A stretch of 19,933 nt of DNA from Larix sibirica. Its lineage: Eukaryota > Streptophyta > Pinopsida > Pinales > Pinaceae. Of the stretch, positions 19,780-19,933 are shown piece by piece. Numbering within the stretch: the stretch's first letter is position 1; each line of letters starts with the position of its first letter. The translations under genes and the position numbers were made by a program. The stretch spans positions 1 to 19,933 of the forward strand of contig NWUY0300068588.1 in the NCBI GenBank assembly GCA_004151065.3. Direction: 5' to 3'. The notes beneath the pieces are model-generated. The model was not told where the DNA came from. It worked only from the letters and a program-made list of their open reading frames with translations, and made no database searches.

Positions 19780-19912
19780 ATCATTGTCTTTCTTCTCTTC
19801 AAAATTAATGTGTAATGATTCATATATATTATTGCACAATTTTTCATGCTTGATTTAATCATCATATCTTGTTAGCTTTTGCACCTAGATCTATGAATAC
19901 TCAAATCTTATA

Positions 19913-19924
19913 TGGTATCAGAGC
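19913..19924 (+). other. Copia primer binding site (initiator Met tRNA)
   Basis: TGGTATCAGAGC is the exact sequence complementary to the 3' end of plant initiator methionine tRNA and is the standard Ty1/copia primer binding site. It gives the element orientation (plus) and sets the 3' end of the 5' LTR. Gag and pol would follow to the right. Confidence 0.9.
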
Positions 19925-19933
19925 TAGGGGGTG

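Larger units (their letters stand above)
19244..19912 (+). repeat. Ty1/copia-type 5' LTR
   Basis: It starts with TGTTAGAGT (19244; TGTTGTTAGA at 19241 is an alternative start) and ends just before the primer binding site. Its internal order is that of a functional LTR: TATATAT (19734-19740), AATAAA (19774-19779), then a short U5. A 20-base direct repeat lies at 19350-19395. The element body extends to the right of the window, so the LTR length (about 670 bases) cannot be checked against its partner. The extreme 3' end (ATCTTATA) lacks a clean CA, probably by mutation. Confidence 0.75.

Noticed and set aside
1-19933. tRNA, rRNA or other structured RNA genes
   Set aside because: I saw no cloverleaf-like A and B box arrangement or conserved rRNA sequence; the two tRNA-related strings are retrotransposon primer binding sites.

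Overview
The window looks like intergenic DNA from a large, repeat-rich plant nuclear genome. It is AT-rich and holds decayed LTR retrotransposons, tandem minisatellites and gene remnants, and I find no intact long gene. A gymnosperm is my best guess, from the style of old, heavily mutated retroelements, but that is inference and I cannot name a species. There is no bacterial gene organisation, no CRISPR array and no recognisable RNA gene.

Layout. (1) Positions 1 to about 11440 are one head-to-tail tandem duplication with a unit of about 4.95 kb. Bases 1-4099 are the tail of unit 1, whose left part lies outside the window. Bases 4100 to about 11440 are unit 2. Each unit carries, on the minus strand, a degenerate copy of the same gene. 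It encodes a long low-complexity protein with a globular N-terminal part, an acidic linker, a 12/13-residue repeat rich in Q-E-P-T-T, coiled coils and a conserved C-terminal tail. Both copies are broken by stops and frameshifts. (2) Unit 2 is interrupted at 8362-10778 by a minus-strand Ty3/gypsy relic: one LTR, a decayed tRNA-Asp-type primer binding site, a short leader, and an integrase pseudogene running to its C-terminal HRLRLYKK motif. Most of gag-pol and the second LTR are gone. (3) On the plus strand, 12291-12686 is a small plant gene remnant (basic N-terminal part, VRVKLVI core, SLESIP tail) broken by one in-frame TAA. (4) 12687 to about 18700 is non-coding and marked by several independent tandem repeats: a TA/TG microsatellite, a 102-base duplication, a 31-base repeat, a roughly 100-base repeat and a roughly 60-base repeat. 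(5) At the right edge, a minus-strand gag-like fragment at 18984-19240 abuts the 5' LTR of a plus-strand Ty1/copia element (about 19244-19912). This is identified by its promoter, poly(A) signal and initiator-Met tRNA primer binding site at 19913-19924. The body of that element lies beyond the window.

The genes do not form a pathway. The window is a record of successive events: growth of a minisatellite inside the repeated-gene unit, tandem duplication of that unit, gypsy insertion into unit 2, loss of most of the gypsy element, and a copia insertion to the right. The most interesting item is the duplicated repeat-and-coiled-coil gene. I found no convincing new functional system.
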